This document shows positions 1 through 8,860 of a stretch of DNA of 64,000 nucleotides, one piece after another. Origin of the DNA: SZUA-36 sp963704855 (lineage in GTDB: Bacteria; Pseudomonadota; Gammaproteobacteria; Xanthomonadales; SZUA-36); NCBI GenBank assembly GCA_963704855.1, contig CAVPHY010000010.1:124001-188000 (forward strand). The letters are read 5' to 3'. A program made the translations under genes and the position numbers. The first letter of the stretch is position 1, and every line of letters begins with the position of its first letter. Under the pieces are notes generated by a model. That model worked only from the letters and a program-made list of their open reading frames with translations, was not told where the DNA came from and ran no database searches.

Positions 1-1088
1 TCCACTCCAAGATCACGCTCGATCCACGGGAATGCGTTGTCCTGACCGATCGCGAGGATCACATCATCGCAGGGAATCATCACCTCACCGGTGGTCAATT
101 GCTCAACGATCCGGCCGTACTCAATTTCGTATTCGACCTGTTGGAAGATCATGCCGACCAGGCGGCCATCTTCAATGACGAACTCCTTGGGCGAGTGATT
201 AACGATGATTTCAACATTTTCTTCTTCGGCGTCTTCCAGTTCCCACTCGGATGCCTTGAAGAATTCACGAGGTTTACGCGCCATGACCTTTACGTTGTCT
301 GCGCCCAGCCTCAAGGAAGTACGGCAACAGTCCATCGCAGTATTACCCACACCGATTATCAGCACGCGTTTGCCGATGCTCTCGAGATGACCGAAAGCAA
401 CTGACTCCAGCCAGGTGATACCAATATGGATATTGGCGGCGCCGGCCTTGCGGCCCGGCAGGTTCAGTTCTTTACCCTTGGGTGCGCCGGTACCCACGAA
501 GATCGCGTCATAGCCTTCTTTCAGCAGCGCTTTCATGCTCTTGATCGGGTGATTCAGACGCAGGTCAACACCCATATCAGTGATATAGGCGATCTCCTCG
601 TCGAGTACTTTCGCCGGCAATCGAAATGAAGGGATGTTAGAACGCATCAGGCCACCCGGCTTGGCCAGGGCCTCGAAAATAGTGCATTCGTAACCCACCG
701 GCATCAGGTCATTGGCGACTGCCAGCGATGCACAACCGGCGCCGATCAGGGCGATTTTCTTACCGTTCTTCTTTTTGGGAATGATCGGTAAACGATCACT
801 GATATCAGGGTCGCGATGGTCTGCAGCCACTCGCTTGAGACGGCAGATGGCCACTGGCTTTTCATTGGTGCGACCGCGCCGGCAGGCCGGTTCGCAAGGC
901 CGGTCACAGACGCGGCCCAATATACCCGGGAAGATGTTGCTTTCACGATTCTGGATATAAGCATCGGTGAATTGGCCCTGGGCAATTTTGCGAATGTACT
1001 CTGGTACATCCGTATGCGCAGGACAAGCCCACTGGCAATCCACAACCTTGTGGTAATAATCAGGATTATTCGTATTGGTGGGCTTCAT
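1..1088 (-). CDS. GltD-like FAD/NAD(P) oxidoreductase, partial at left edge
   Basis: Reading leftwards off the window, about 362 codons are visible and the C-terminus is missing. The N-terminal part has the cysteine-rich pattern of glutamate synthase small subunit and related flavoproteins (Cys18, Cys22, Cys61, Cys65, Cys69), expected to bind an Fe-S cluster. A FAD-type Rossmann motif follows at about 116-121 (GAGCAS, a variant of GAGPAG), then a second dinucleotide motif (IIGVGNTAMDC) and an IGQD segment. These proteins pass electrons between NAD(P)H and a partner subunit. No GltB is visible, so the partner and the true substrate are unknown. An in-frame ATG at 1136 would add 16 residues; 1088 was chosen because the conserved-looking part starts there. 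Confidence 0.8.
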   Translation of the reverse strand, partial: MKPTNTNNPDYYHKVVDCQWACPAHTDVPEYIRKIAQGQFTDAYIQNRESNIFPGILGRVCDRPCEPACRRGRTNEKPVAICRLKRVAADHRDPDISDRLPIIPKKKNGKKIALIGAGCASLAVANDLMPVGYECTIFEALAKPGGLMRSNIPSFRLPAKVLDEEIAYITDMGVDLRLNHPIKSMKALLKEGYDAIFVGTGAPKGKELNLPGRKAGAANIHIGITWLESVAFGHLESIGKRVLIIGVGNTAMDCCRTSLRLGADNVKVMARKPREFFKASEWELEDAEEENVEIIVNHSPKEFVIEDGRLVGMIFQQVEYEIEYGRIVEQLTTGEVMIPCDDVILAIGQDNAFPWIERDLGV

Positions 1089-1214
1089 CTCTGATGCCAA
1101 GTCTCCCCGTATTCCCGGCACCCATGGCCGAACCATGGAGCAAGGATAACCGTTTTATCAGGGCAAATCATCATTGAATGTTTCTCATTCGTGAAGAGAC
1201 GGTTACAACCGCGC

Positions 1215-2447
1215 TTACAGGATTCCGTCCAGCGCTTCAACCAGGCGGGTCAGTTCTTCTTTTTTGGTGTAATGGACGAACGACAAACGCACCACACCTT
1301 GTTCTGCCGGTATACCCAGCGCCCCCATTAACCGATAGGCGTAACAATTGCCGTTGCCGCTACCAATTTTTTGGCTGGCAAGTGCCGCTGCAATTTCGGA
1401 GGGTTCACGACCCTTCACCGTAAAGGAAACTGTTGGTGCGCGATTTTTTGTTGAGGTTCTGCCGATCAGGCGCACGCCCGGCCGCTGTGCAAGGAAATCC
1501 AGCAGCGGCTGCAGGTTCCTGCGTTCGGTGTGCTGAAACAGGGCCCGCACCCTGGATGTCTTGCGTACCGGGGTAACTTCATCATCATCCCAATGGTGTG
1601 AATACACCGCCTCGAAATAATCGATAACACCATTGACGGCTGCTATCTGCGCGTGATCGGGGCCCGCCGGTGTGAAGCGCGCGGTCGGATGATCCGCATT
1701 GAAAAAATGTCCCTGGTTGGGCAGTTTTTCATTAGTGGAACTGCGCATGACCATCACACCGAGGTGCGGGCCATACACCTTGTACAGGGAGAACAGGTAG
1801 ATATCGGCACCCAACGCTTCCACATCAGGCAAACCGTGACCCGCATACGACACACCGTCAACGATAGCCATGGCGCCGACCGCGTGAATCTTGTCCGTCC
1901 ATTCACGCACCGGGTGCATGCTGCCGACAATATTCGAGCAGTGCGTGAATGCCACCACGCGGGTTTTCTCGTTGAGTAATTTATCCAGTCCTGCGGGATC
2001 AAGTTCAGCGGTTTGGGGGTCTACCTGCCATTCACGGATGACCATGCCTTCCGCTTCCAGCCTCCGCCAGGCGCCCACATTGGCTTCGTGATCCTGGTTG
2101 GTAACGATGATTTCATCACCGGGTTTGAGGTGCTGCCGCAATGCCTGGGCCACCACGTAGGTGTTTTGTGATGTTGACGGGCCAAAGTGAACCTCATCTG
2201 TTGCAACGTTGAGCCACTGCGCCATGCGCTCACGCGCCCGGTCCATCTGCTTGCCGGCACCTTGTGAAGGCTCAAATCCATAGTAAGGCTGCACCTTGGT
2301 TTCACGATAGTAGCGGTTCAGTAAATCTATCACCTGCCCGCAGGCATACGAGCCACCTGCATTCTCGAAGTGTGCAAAGCCTTGCAGCGATGGTTCACTG
2401 AAAGCGGGAAACTGGTTTCGAATAAAGTTGGTATCTAATTGAGGCAT
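1215..2447 (-). CDS. cysteine desulfurase-like class V aminotransferase
   Basis: A 410-residue PLP enzyme of the class V aminotransferase / cysteine desulfurase-like group (VC1184-type family). The fold is recognisable from the N-terminal FENAGG segment, His120 in NQDHEAN, Asp197 in IVDGVS, and the PLP lysine, probably Lys223 in SLYKVYGPHLG. A cysteine at about 368 (GNGNC) lies where cysteine desulfurases carry the persulfide-forming Cys, but the surrounding motif is not the standard RxGxHCA, so desulfurase activity is uncertain. It is divergent from dsrE2-tusA-yedE, which handle protein-bound sulfur, so it could feed persulfide into that relay. This is inference from position only. Confidence 0.82.
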   Translation of the reverse strand: MPQLDTNFIRNQFPAFSEPSLQGFAHFENAGGSYACGQVIDLLNRYYRETKVQPYYGFEPSQGAGKQMDRARERMAQWLNVATDEVHFGPSTSQNTYVVAQALRQHLKPGDEIIVTNQDHEANVGAWRRLEAEGMVIREWQVDPQTAELDPAGLDKLLNEKTRVVAFTHCSNIVGSMHPVREWTDKIHAVGAMAIVDGVSYAGHGLPDVEALGADIYLFSLYKVYGPHLGVMVMRSSTNEKLPNQGHFFNADHPTARFTPAGPDHAQIAAVNGVIDYFEAVYSHHWDDDEVTPVRKTSRVRALFQHTERRNLQPLLDFLAQRPGVRLIGRTSTKNRAPTVSFTVKGREPSEIAAALASQKIGSGNGNCYAYRLMGALGIPAEQGVVRLSFVHYTKKEELTRLVEALDGIL

Positions 2448-2621
2448 GTTTCTCTCTATTTGTCTGGTTATCGTCTCACTATGTCAAAGCGGCAAGGCAG
2501 AACACCGCCCTGATGCAAATTTATTCTCTGACAGACCGGGGTGTACAACAAGAAGAACTTCATCCCTTTTAAAGGATTCAATTGGAGATGAAGCCTGAAT
2601 GTAGAATATTCGATTTCCTTA

Positions 2622-2636
2622 ATAAACAAAGTTTAT
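2622..2636. promoter_or_regulatory. short inverted repeat upstream of dsrE2
   Basis: ATAAAC-AAA-GTTTAT, a perfect 6-bp inverted repeat with a 3-bp centre, sits 63 bp before the dsrE2 start in an AT-rich part of the 252-bp divergent gap. It could be a regulator operator or chance. No matching regulator gene is in the window. Confidence 0.25.
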
Positions 2637-2699
2637 ATATACTTGAAAGCCCTAACCTCCTAACAAAAGAAGGTTTTTATCACGAGCGAGGTAGCTGAA

Positions 2700-3209
2700 A
2701 TGAGCACCACAGATCTGAAACCCGGTATTGATCCCAACACCATGTCCATCATCGTAACCAAGGGCAGTCTTGACTGGGCTTACCCGCCATTTATCCTGGC
2801 CACCACGGCAGCGGCCATGGGTCTGGAGGTTACGATGTTTTTCACGTTTTATGGTCTTTCGCTGTTGATGAAGGACCTTAAGCTCCAGGTTAGTTCTTTG
2901 GGTAACCCCGCCATGAAAATGCCGATGATGGGTATGCATATGGGTATGCCGAATATCGTATCGGCGATCCCGGGTGTCGATGCCGCGGCTTCCACGATGA
3001 TGAAAAACCTGATCAAGAAGAAAGGCGTCGCCTCCATTCCGGAACTGCGCGAACTTGCCGTTGAAGCCGATGTGCGCATGATTGCTTGTCAGATGACACT
3101 CGATCTTTTTGAATACTCAAAAGATGACATGATCGACGGAGTCGAGATCGGCGGAGCAGCGACCTATATCGAAGTGGCGACCAAGAGCCATATCAACCTG
3201 TTTATCTGA
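2700..3209 (+). CDS. dsrE2: DsrE2-like sulfur carrier (DsrE/DsrF/DrsH family)
   Basis: A 169-residue DsrE-family protein. It begins with a beta-strand segment (SIIVTKGSLDWAYP), then a hydrophobic helix pair typical of the membrane-associated DsrE2 branch (about residues 31-58), a Met/Gly-rich linker (70-83), and a conserved Cys130 (MIACQMTLDLF), the likely persulfide carrier. In sulfur oxidisers, DsrE2 passes sulfane sulfur to or from TusA, and tusA follows 32 bp downstream on the same strand. GAGG lies 10 nt before the ATG. Family assignment is firm; the direction of sulfur flow cannot be read from sequence. Confidence 0.88.
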   Translation: MSTTDLKPGIDPNTMSIIVTKGSLDWAYPPFILATTAAAMGLEVTMFFTFYGLSLLMKDLKLQVSSLGNPAMKMPMMGMHMGMPNIVSAIPGVDAAASTMMKNLIKKKGVASIPELRELAVEADVRMIACQMTLDLFEYSKDDMIDGVEIGGAATYIEVATKSHINLFI

Positions 3210-3241
3210 ACGATTGAATATCTAACCGAAGGAAAATACTC

Positions 3242-3469
3242 ATGGCAGACCAAGTACTTGATGCAAAGGGCCTTAATTGTCCCTTGCCTATTCTCAAAGC
3301 AAAGAAAGCACTTAAATCACTGGACAGCGGTAAAACCCTGGAAGTCCAGTCCACTGACCCTGGCTCCGTTGCTGATTTCGCGGCGTTTTGCCGTACGACC
3401 GGCAACGAACTGGTAGAGCAAAAAGAAGCAGGCGGCGTTTGGACGTATCTTATTCGTAAGGCGGGCTAG
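3242..3469 (+). CDS. tusA: TusA family sulfurtransferase
   Basis: A 75-residue TusA protein with the signature LNCPLPILKAKKAL, in which Cys13 carries the persulfide. TusA relays sulfur for tRNA thiolation in many bacteria. In sulfur oxidisers it also delivers sulfur to the Dsr or Hdr-like systems. Its place directly after dsrE2, and convergent with a YeeE/YedE transporter, favours the dissimilatory or sulfur-import role. The upstream GAAGGAAA is a plausible ribosome binding site. Confidence 0.93.
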   Translation: MADQVLDAKGLNCPLPILKAKKALKSLDSGKTLEVQSTDPGSVADFAAFCRTTGNELVEQKEAGGVWTYLIRKAG

Positions 3470-3517
3470 TTTTCTGCTGCTCGCGTTGTTAAAACGCGGC
3501 GCTATATGATCTACAGA

Positions 3518-3547
3518 AAGACTGGGTCTTACGGCTCAGTCTTTTTT
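3518..3547 (+). terminator. intrinsic terminator after tusA
   Basis: A 9-bp stem (AAGACTGGG pairing with CTCAGTCTT, one G-T pair) with an 8-nt loop is followed by six T. It overlaps the last codons of the convergent yedE gene. Confidence 0.7.
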
Positions 3548-4684
3548 GTGCGCTGTCGGAAAAAGGTGCATATCCGCGAGGGCGCACCGCAGGGCACTGA
3601 AAACGCCCTCATCATCCAAACGGTAGTAATCAACCTTCATTGTCAGGGCGCTGCCAAAAACAATACTGATCAGCGTCAGCACAGAGCCGAGCGCAAGCGT
3701 CGTCATACCGGTTATTCCCTGCCCGATGGTGCAACCCAGCGCTAATACACCGCCGAAACCCATGAAAACGCCACCGATCATGTGCCGGACCATATCACCC
3801 TTGTCGGAGAAAGATTCCAGGCGAAATTTACCGGTCAGGATGACATAAAGAAAAGAACCCAGGACCATACCGAATACTGCCGCTATTCCGAAGTTGATGG
3901 TCGACCCGGTGAAGGTCATAAGGTACATCAATCCATCGGCGATAGGCCCGGTAAACGTATAGGACTCCAGGCGTATGGGCTCAAAATCATCAAAGCCAAC
4001 CACACCGGTAATATACCAACCAGCGGGAATGATCAAACCAATGGCAACACCCGCGAGGATATTGTCGAAACTGTGTCTGAGCTCCGTGCCCTTGAGTGCA
4101 TACGCTATCATTCCGCCTGCAACAATCAGCGTGACGATGTTGTGAACAAGTGCCGTGTCAGCCAGTCCCAGCGCGTGACTTACAAGTGTGCCAATACCCT
4201 GGTCTGAAATATCATGTAAAGCCAGGTTAATGTTGGTTGCTTCAAATACATTTGTCCTTACCAGTGCAAGCAAACCGCGCATGGTCATATAGGCCGTCAA
4301 TCCGATGACCATCAACACCACCAGTGATTTCAGGTTACCGCCCCCGACCCTGACCAGGGTCCGGTTGACGCAACCCGAGGCCAGCGTCATACCTACACCA
4401 AACAGGAACCCACCCACCAGGTACCCAAGCCAACCGAAATTTGGCGTCAGGTAAATGGCATCGCCAAGATCAATAACGCCCTTGAATTGCAGCGCCTGCG
4501 TTAGCAACGTCGCTATACCTATGGCCAGAAACCAGGCGCGTAAACGGCCCTTGTTACCCATATTGACCCAGTCACTCACGGCGCCCATGGTGCAGAAGTT
4601 GGTCTTGTTAACCACCGCGCCAAACAGGATACCCACGAGGAAACTCAGCGTGGCGACCTTGTAAATTGTTTCCCATTCCATCAT
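3536..4684 (-). CDS. yedE: YeeE/YedE family sulfur-compound transporter
   Basis: A 382-residue polytopic membrane protein of the YeeE/YedE (TsuA-like) family, which imports thiosulfate or related sulfur compounds. The three family cysteines believed to relay the substrate through the pore are present: Cys31 (NKTNFCTMGAVSDW), Cys105 (ASGCVNRT) and Cys318 (LALGCTIGQGITG). It converges on dsrE2-tusA; YeeE and TusA are often paired, TusA receiving the sulfur inside the cell. Start ATG 4684; the second Met one codon later is also possible. Confidence 0.88.
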   Translation of the reverse strand: MMEWETIYKVATLSFLVGILFGAVVNKTNFCTMGAVSDWVNMGNKGRLRAWFLAIGIATLLTQALQFKGVIDLGDAIYLTPNFGWLGYLVGGFLFGVGMTLASGCVNRTLVRVGGGNLKSLVVLMVIGLTAYMTMRGLLALVRTNVFEATNINLALHDISDQGIGTLVSHALGLADTALVHNIVTLIVAGGMIAYALKGTELRHSFDNILAGVAIGLIIPAGWYITGVVGFDDFEPIRLESYTFTGPIADGLMYLMTFTGSTINFGIAAVFGMVLGSFLYVILTGKFRLESFSDKGDMVRHMIGGVFMGFGGVLALGCTIGQGITGMTTLALGSVLTLISIVFGSALTMKVDYYRLDDEGVFSALRCALADMHLFPTAHKKD

Positions 4685-4731
4685 TGCAAAATGATTCCTG
4701 CTTTATTTTTTTCGCCTGTTGTTTGGCGTAA

Positions 4732-6093
4732 TTATTTTCCGATACAGAAGCTTGAAAAAATAGCCCCCAACAGGTCATCCGGCAGGTATTCGCCGGTGAT
4801 TTCCCCTAGCGATTTCTGCGCGAGACGCAGCTCCTCAGCCAGTGTTTCCGGTGCATTATATTGTTGCAGTTGCTGTTGACCGGTGCTGATGTGGTGCTGG
4901 GTTCGTTTCAGAGCATCCAGGTGGCGGGTACGGGCGGAAAAAACACCCTCGTAACTTTCGGTGGCGCCAACGATGCTCTTAACCAGGTGAATCAGTCCGT
5001 CGAGGCCCTGTCCCGTTTTGGCCGACACCCAGGCTTTTCTTGAATTCTCATCTGTTTCGCTAGTAGTCGTGGTCAAATCAACCTTGTTGTACACCTCGAT
5101 ACAGGGAATATTACCCGGCACTTCGGTTCTCAATGCCAGTTGCGGCTCAAGTGACTGGGTAGAATCAATCACCAGCAGAACCAGGTCGGCTGTCATAAAC
5201 GTCGCCCGTGCCCTGCGTACACCCTCCAACTCCACCAGGTCGGTGGACTCGCGTATGCCGGCGGTGTCTGAAACATGTACCGGCAGGCCATCCAGCGATA
5301 TGTATTCACGCAGAACATCGCGGGTGGTGCCGGGAATGTCTGTAACAATGGCAGAATCACGTCCTGCCAGCGCATTCAGAAGGCTCGATTTCCCTGCATT
5401 GGGCAAGCCAGCAATGGCAATATTGATACCATCCCTCAACAATTGACCCTGGTGGGCCTGGCCGCGTAATACCTGCAGACGGTTTTCAACCTTACCCAGG
5501 CGCTCCAGCACATCGCTGTCGGCCAGGAAATCAATTTCCTCGTCGGGGAAATCCATCGAGGCTTCAACGAATACCCGCAAATCGATCAGCTCTTGTTGCA
5601 GTTGATTGACCTGGCCTGAAAACACCCCCTCCAGGGAACGCTGTGCTGCGCGTGCGGATGCCTCGGTTGCAGATTCAATCAGGTCAGCGATCGCCTCAGC
5701 TTGAACCAGGTCAAGCTTGTTGTTCAGAAACGCCCTCTCCGAAAACTCTCCGGGCCGGGCCGGCCTGGCGCCAAGCGCCATTACCCTGGCCATCAACATC
5801 TGTAGAATTTGCGGACCGCCATGGCCCTGCAGTTCAAGCACGTCTTCGCCGGTAAAGGAAGCGGGCGCAGTAAACAACAGCGCAATACCGGAATCAATGG
5901 TCAGGCCATTTTCATCCCTGAAGCGGGAAAAGTGCGCCCTGCGGGGCTCGGGTGAAACGTCGAGAATTTGCCTGGCAATGTTGGTGGATAAGGGCCCGGA
6001 AACGCGGATAACCCCTACGCCGCCAACACCCGGCGGTGTCGCGATCGCGCAGATGGTATCTGTTACTGGACGTGGGCCAACATTGACTGTCAT
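4732..6093 (-). CDS. mnmE: tRNA uridine-5-carboxymethylaminomethyl modification GTPase MnmE
   Basis: A full-length, 453-residue MnmE. The N-terminal folate-binding domain starts TICAIATPPGVGGVGVIRVSG; the helical domain is interrupted by a G domain with P-loop GLPNAGKSSLLN, switch DIPGTTRD, DTAGIR and NKVD. The protein ends in the C-terminal CIGK motif whose Cys is needed for tRNA modification. With MnmG it installs the cmnm5 group at U34. It closes the classic rpmH-rnpA-yidC-mnmE series, 74 bp after yidC. Confidence 0.97.
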   Translation of the reverse strand: MTVNVGPRPVTDTICAIATPPGVGGVGVIRVSGPLSTNIARQILDVSPEPRRAHFSRFRDENGLTIDSGIALLFTAPASFTGEDVLELQGHGGPQILQMLMARVMALGARPARPGEFSERAFLNNKLDLVQAEAIADLIESATEASARAAQRSLEGVFSGQVNQLQQELIDLRVFVEASMDFPDEEIDFLADSDVLERLGKVENRLQVLRGQAHQGQLLRDGINIAIAGLPNAGKSSLLNALAGRDSAIVTDIPGTTRDVLREYISLDGLPVHVSDTAGIRESTDLVELEGVRRARATFMTADLVLLVIDSTQSLEPQLALRTEVPGNIPCIEVYNKVDLTTTTSETDENSRKAWVSAKTGQGLDGLIHLVKSIVGATESYEGVFSARTRHLDALKRTQHHISTGQQQLQQYNAPETLAEELRLAQKSLGEITGEYLPDDLLGAIFSSFCIGK

Positions 6094-6167
6094 ACGCTCA
6101 GCTTAATCGATTATTTGCCGGTCCGTAAATTGAACCGGGTTTCTGAGTGCTGTGTAACTTACGGGCC

Positions 6168-7865
6168 TTATGCCGCAGCTTCTATTTTTCGGGTGATGTA
6201 CCACTGTTGCGCTAACGACAGACCGGCATTGGTCGCCCAGTAAAGCACCAGGCCAGCCGGGAAAAACGCGAACATGAACGAGAAGCCAATCGGCATGAAT
6301 TGCATGATCTTGCGTTGCAACGGGTCCATACCGGCGGTCGGTGTCAGGCGTTGGGTCATCATCATGAAGGCGGCGTTAAGTACCGGCAGTACAAAATACG
6401 GATCCTTTGCGGTCAGGTTATCGATCCACAGGATAAACGGTGCCTGGCGCAACTCAACGGATTCGAGCAATACCCAGTAAAGGGCAATGAAAATCGGTAT
6501 TTGCACAAGTATTGGCAGGCAACCACCCAATGGATTGACCTTTTCGGTCTTGTACATTTCCATCATGGCCTGGCTCATACGTTGGCGGTCATCACCATAG
6601 CGCTCTTTTAGTTGCTCGATACGCGGCTGTAGCTTCCGCATCCGCGCCATCGAGCGGTATTGGGCTTCGGTCAACTTGAAGAACAGCAGCTTGATTAAAA
6701 CCGTCAGTAAAACGATGGCCCAACCCCAATTCCCAACAATCGTGTGAATATTGGAAAGCAACCAGAATAACGGTTTGGAAAATACCGTGAAAATACCGTA
6801 ATTGACCGTGTGACCAAGCCCGGGCGCTATCTCTTCGATATCATCCTGCAACTTTGGTCCGACAAACAGGCGGCTTTCAAACTCATGGCTCGTACCCGGA
6901 GTGACTTCCACCAGGGGCGATACTGCCCTTGCAATATACCGGGGGAACCCGTTCGGTGCGTAAACCTGGGTCGAGTAGGTGTTCAGCTCAGCCTTCGGAG
7001 GAATCCACGCTGAAAAGAAATAATGCTGAACCATGGCCAACCAGCCATCGCTGAAACTGCGTTGATAGGGATCGCTGGCAACATCGTCAAAATCGACTTT
7101 TTCGAATTTTTCTTCCGGGCTGTAAAACCCGATTCCAAAAAAGCTGTAACTACCCGGATTGGTGAACCCGCGCTCGGTCTTCTCTGCAAGAAATGACCGT
7201 TGTAACTGCTCGTAACGGCTACCGGACCAGGTTTGACCGCTTTGGTTGGAAAGCGTGTGACGGACGTCTATGTCGTATTTACCACGTTTGAAAATAAGCG
7301 TCTTGGTGACCTGTAGTCCATTACCGTCACTCCATGTTAATGGGACCCGAATTTCTTCAGCAGATTGACCCAGGGTGTAATGCATGGTGTCGGCTTGATA
7401 GGTGCTGGTGTGGTTGGGCGCCGCTTCACGGCTCAGAAGACCCGATTGTGCAATAAACATCTCAGGGCCGTCTACCTTGAACAGATCAACCTTTATCCCG
7501 GGCACCTTCAACTCAACCGGATAGTTCAACAGCTTGGCAGACACAACGGTACCGCCAACCAGATCGATACCCACCTCAAGCACATCCGTGGTAACTGTCA
7601 AAAACTCACCGGCACCGGTCATCACGGGCTGTGGGACCGGCTCCGAACCGGTCAGTCCGGCCTCGGGTGATGGCAGGTCACCACTTTTGGGGGACGCGGC
7701 CATCGGCTCGGGTAAGGCGGGCGTATCAAGCGATGTGTTGGCAGCCTGGGTTGCGGCCTGTGATTGTGGTTGCGGTTTTACACCATAATCTTTTTCCCAT
7801 TCCACCCACATCATGTAGGAGAGGACGAGTAACCCCATGAACAGGATCGGGCGAAGGTTTGCCAT
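6168..7865 (-). CDS. yidC: membrane protein insertase YidC
   Basis: A 565-residue YidC of the long Gram-negative type. It has an N-terminal membrane segment (LRPILFMGLLVLSYMMWVEW), a low-complexity linker (about 35-85), the large periplasmic beta domain (about 90-360), and a C-terminal core of five membrane segments containing the cytoplasmic hairpin RSMARMRKLQPRIEQLKERY. It inserts inner-membrane proteins with or without SecYEG. Its ATG overlaps the rnpA stop by one base (TAATG), so translation is probably coupled and no yidD lies between them. Confidence 0.97.
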   Translation of the reverse strand: MANLRPILFMGLLVLSYMMWVEWEKDYGVKPQPQSQAATQAANTSLDTPALPEPMAASPKSGDLPSPEAGLTGSEPVPQPVMTGAGEFLTVTTDVLEVGIDLVGGTVVSAKLLNYPVELKVPGIKVDLFKVDGPEMFIAQSGLLSREAAPNHTSTYQADTMHYTLGQSAEEIRVPLTWSDGNGLQVTKTLIFKRGKYDIDVRHTLSNQSGQTWSGSRYEQLQRSFLAEKTERGFTNPGSYSFFGIGFYSPEEKFEKVDFDDVASDPYQRSFSDGWLAMVQHYFFSAWIPPKAELNTYSTQVYAPNGFPRYIARAVSPLVEVTPGTSHEFESRLFVGPKLQDDIEEIAPGLGHTVNYGIFTVFSKPLFWLLSNIHTIVGNWGWAIVLLTVLIKLLFFKLTEAQYRSMARMRKLQPRIEQLKERYGDDRQRMSQAMMEMYKTEKVNPLGGCLPILVQIPIFIALYWVLLESVELRQAPFILWIDNLTAKDPYFVLPVLNAAFMMMTQRLTPTAGMDPLQRKIMQFMPIGFSFMFAFFPAGLVLYWATNAGLSLAQQWYITRKIEAAA

Positions 7866-8266
7866 TATCTTTGTGTCCTTAATTGATCTGGCTGGCTACC
7901 GTTGTTCCGGTCCCCGGCTTTCCTGATCAGTTTTTGCCAATGAATCGAGAGCGACTCATCCAGTATTTTATTGCTTTGATTTGCGGCTTGCGAGGTCGGC
8001 AATATAACGATATCCAAGGACTTGTCTGTTACCGTGCCGATCATCCGGTTACGAAAGTTTTCCCGCACCACTCGCTTGATGCGATTCCGGTCAACCGCTT
8101 TTGCGCAGGCTTTTTTGGAGACGGCCATACCCAGGCGGTGCTTTTGTATATCATTGACCCGCGCCATCATTCGAAAATAGTCGTCAGATGAACGGATGGG
8201 CTGTTGAAATACCAATCTGAATTGTGCCGGCTTGAGTAGTCTGGATTGCCTGGAAAATTTCATCAT
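7865..8266 (-). CDS. rnpA: ribonuclease P protein component
   Basis: A 133-residue RnpA with the core motif RNRIKRVVRENFR (about residues 65-77) and an N-terminal LKPAQFRLVFQQP segment. It binds the catalytic RNA and helps process tRNA 5' ends. It lies downstream of rpmH and upstream of yidC. In many relatives rnpA is followed by yidD; here it abuts yidC directly. Confidence 0.95.
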   Translation of the reverse strand: MMKFSRQSRLLKPAQFRLVFQQPIRSSDDYFRMMARVNDIQKHRLGMAVSKKACAKAVDRNRIKRVVRENFRNRMIGTVTDKSLDIVILPTSQAANQSNKILDESLSIHWQKLIRKAGDRNNGSQPDQLRTQR

Positions 8267-8387
8267 TCCTGGCCTGTGAGCGCTTTATGCGTGATTTTCC
8301 TGGCGGGTTCGCGTTGGATCGATTTAGAGGATCCGGCTTTCCCTGGTCTGTATCCCGGGTGTTTTTAAACGGCCCGGGTTACACCAT

Positions 8388-8522
8388 TCATGCACTTAAG
8401 CGCTTACGGCCCTTGGCGCGACGCGCATTAATAACTGCACGACCACCACGAGTTGCCATACGGGCACGGAAACCATGTCGACGGGCGCGGATCAGAACAC
8501 TGGGCTGAAAAGTACGTTTCAT
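8388..8522 (-). CDS. rpmH: 50S ribosomal protein L34
   Basis: A 44-residue protein opening MKRTFQPSVL, with the arginine-rich RARRHGFRARMATRGGR core and ending KGRKRLSA: textbook L34. It heads the rpmH-rnpA-yidC-mnmE series, divergent from dnaA. The start ATG follows an A-rich leader with GAGG about 8 nt upstream. Confidence 0.97.
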   Translation of the reverse strand: MKRTFQPSVLIRARRHGFRARMATRGGRAVINARRAKGRKRLSA

Positions 8523-8595
8523 TTTTTAAAACCTCAATCAATACTATTTTTACGACTGTTTTACTGTTATCACAGGCAGTCGAGACAAGAGGCGA

Positions 8596-8624
8596 ATGGT
8601 ATCCCGTATATGAATACTATTCAA
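8596..8624 (-). promoter_or_regulatory. candidate sigma70 promoter of rpmH
   Basis: On the minus strand TTGAAT and TACCAT are separated by 17 bp, placing the start about 70 nt before the rpmH ATG. Pattern match only. Confidence 0.4.
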
Positions 8625-8680
8625 GCAATTGGCAGCATAATTTTGATATGCGTTTAACTGTGTTTTCAGCTATAGCCAAG

Positions 8681-8689
8681 TTATCCACA
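8681..8689 (+). other. DnaA box upstream of dnaA
   Basis: TTATCCACA, an exact consensus DnaA box, 171 bp before the dnaA start. Confidence 0.7.
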
Positions 8690-8860
8690 GCACGTTAGAC
8701 TAAGCCCTGATCAGGTTCGTTGGCATCGCATATCCATGACAGCCTGACATAAGCAACATAGTATTCTTTTTAAGTTATTGAAAAATAACAATTTACTTGG
8801 CAAATTGACGCCATTTGGTTGGTTCGCCGAAAAATATACACCTATTGGCTTGAACGCGGC

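Larger units (their letters stand above)
8523..8860. other. rpmH-dnaA divergent intergenic region
   Basis: 338 bp, AT-rich, with no gene. It holds a candidate rpmH promoter (8596-8624), one perfect DnaA box TTATCCACA (8681-8689), and a small hairpin GTTATT-GAAA-AATAAC (8774-8789) in front of dnaA. The single box could serve dnaA autoregulation or form part of a bipartite origin with the dnaA-dnaN gap. Confidence 0.6.
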
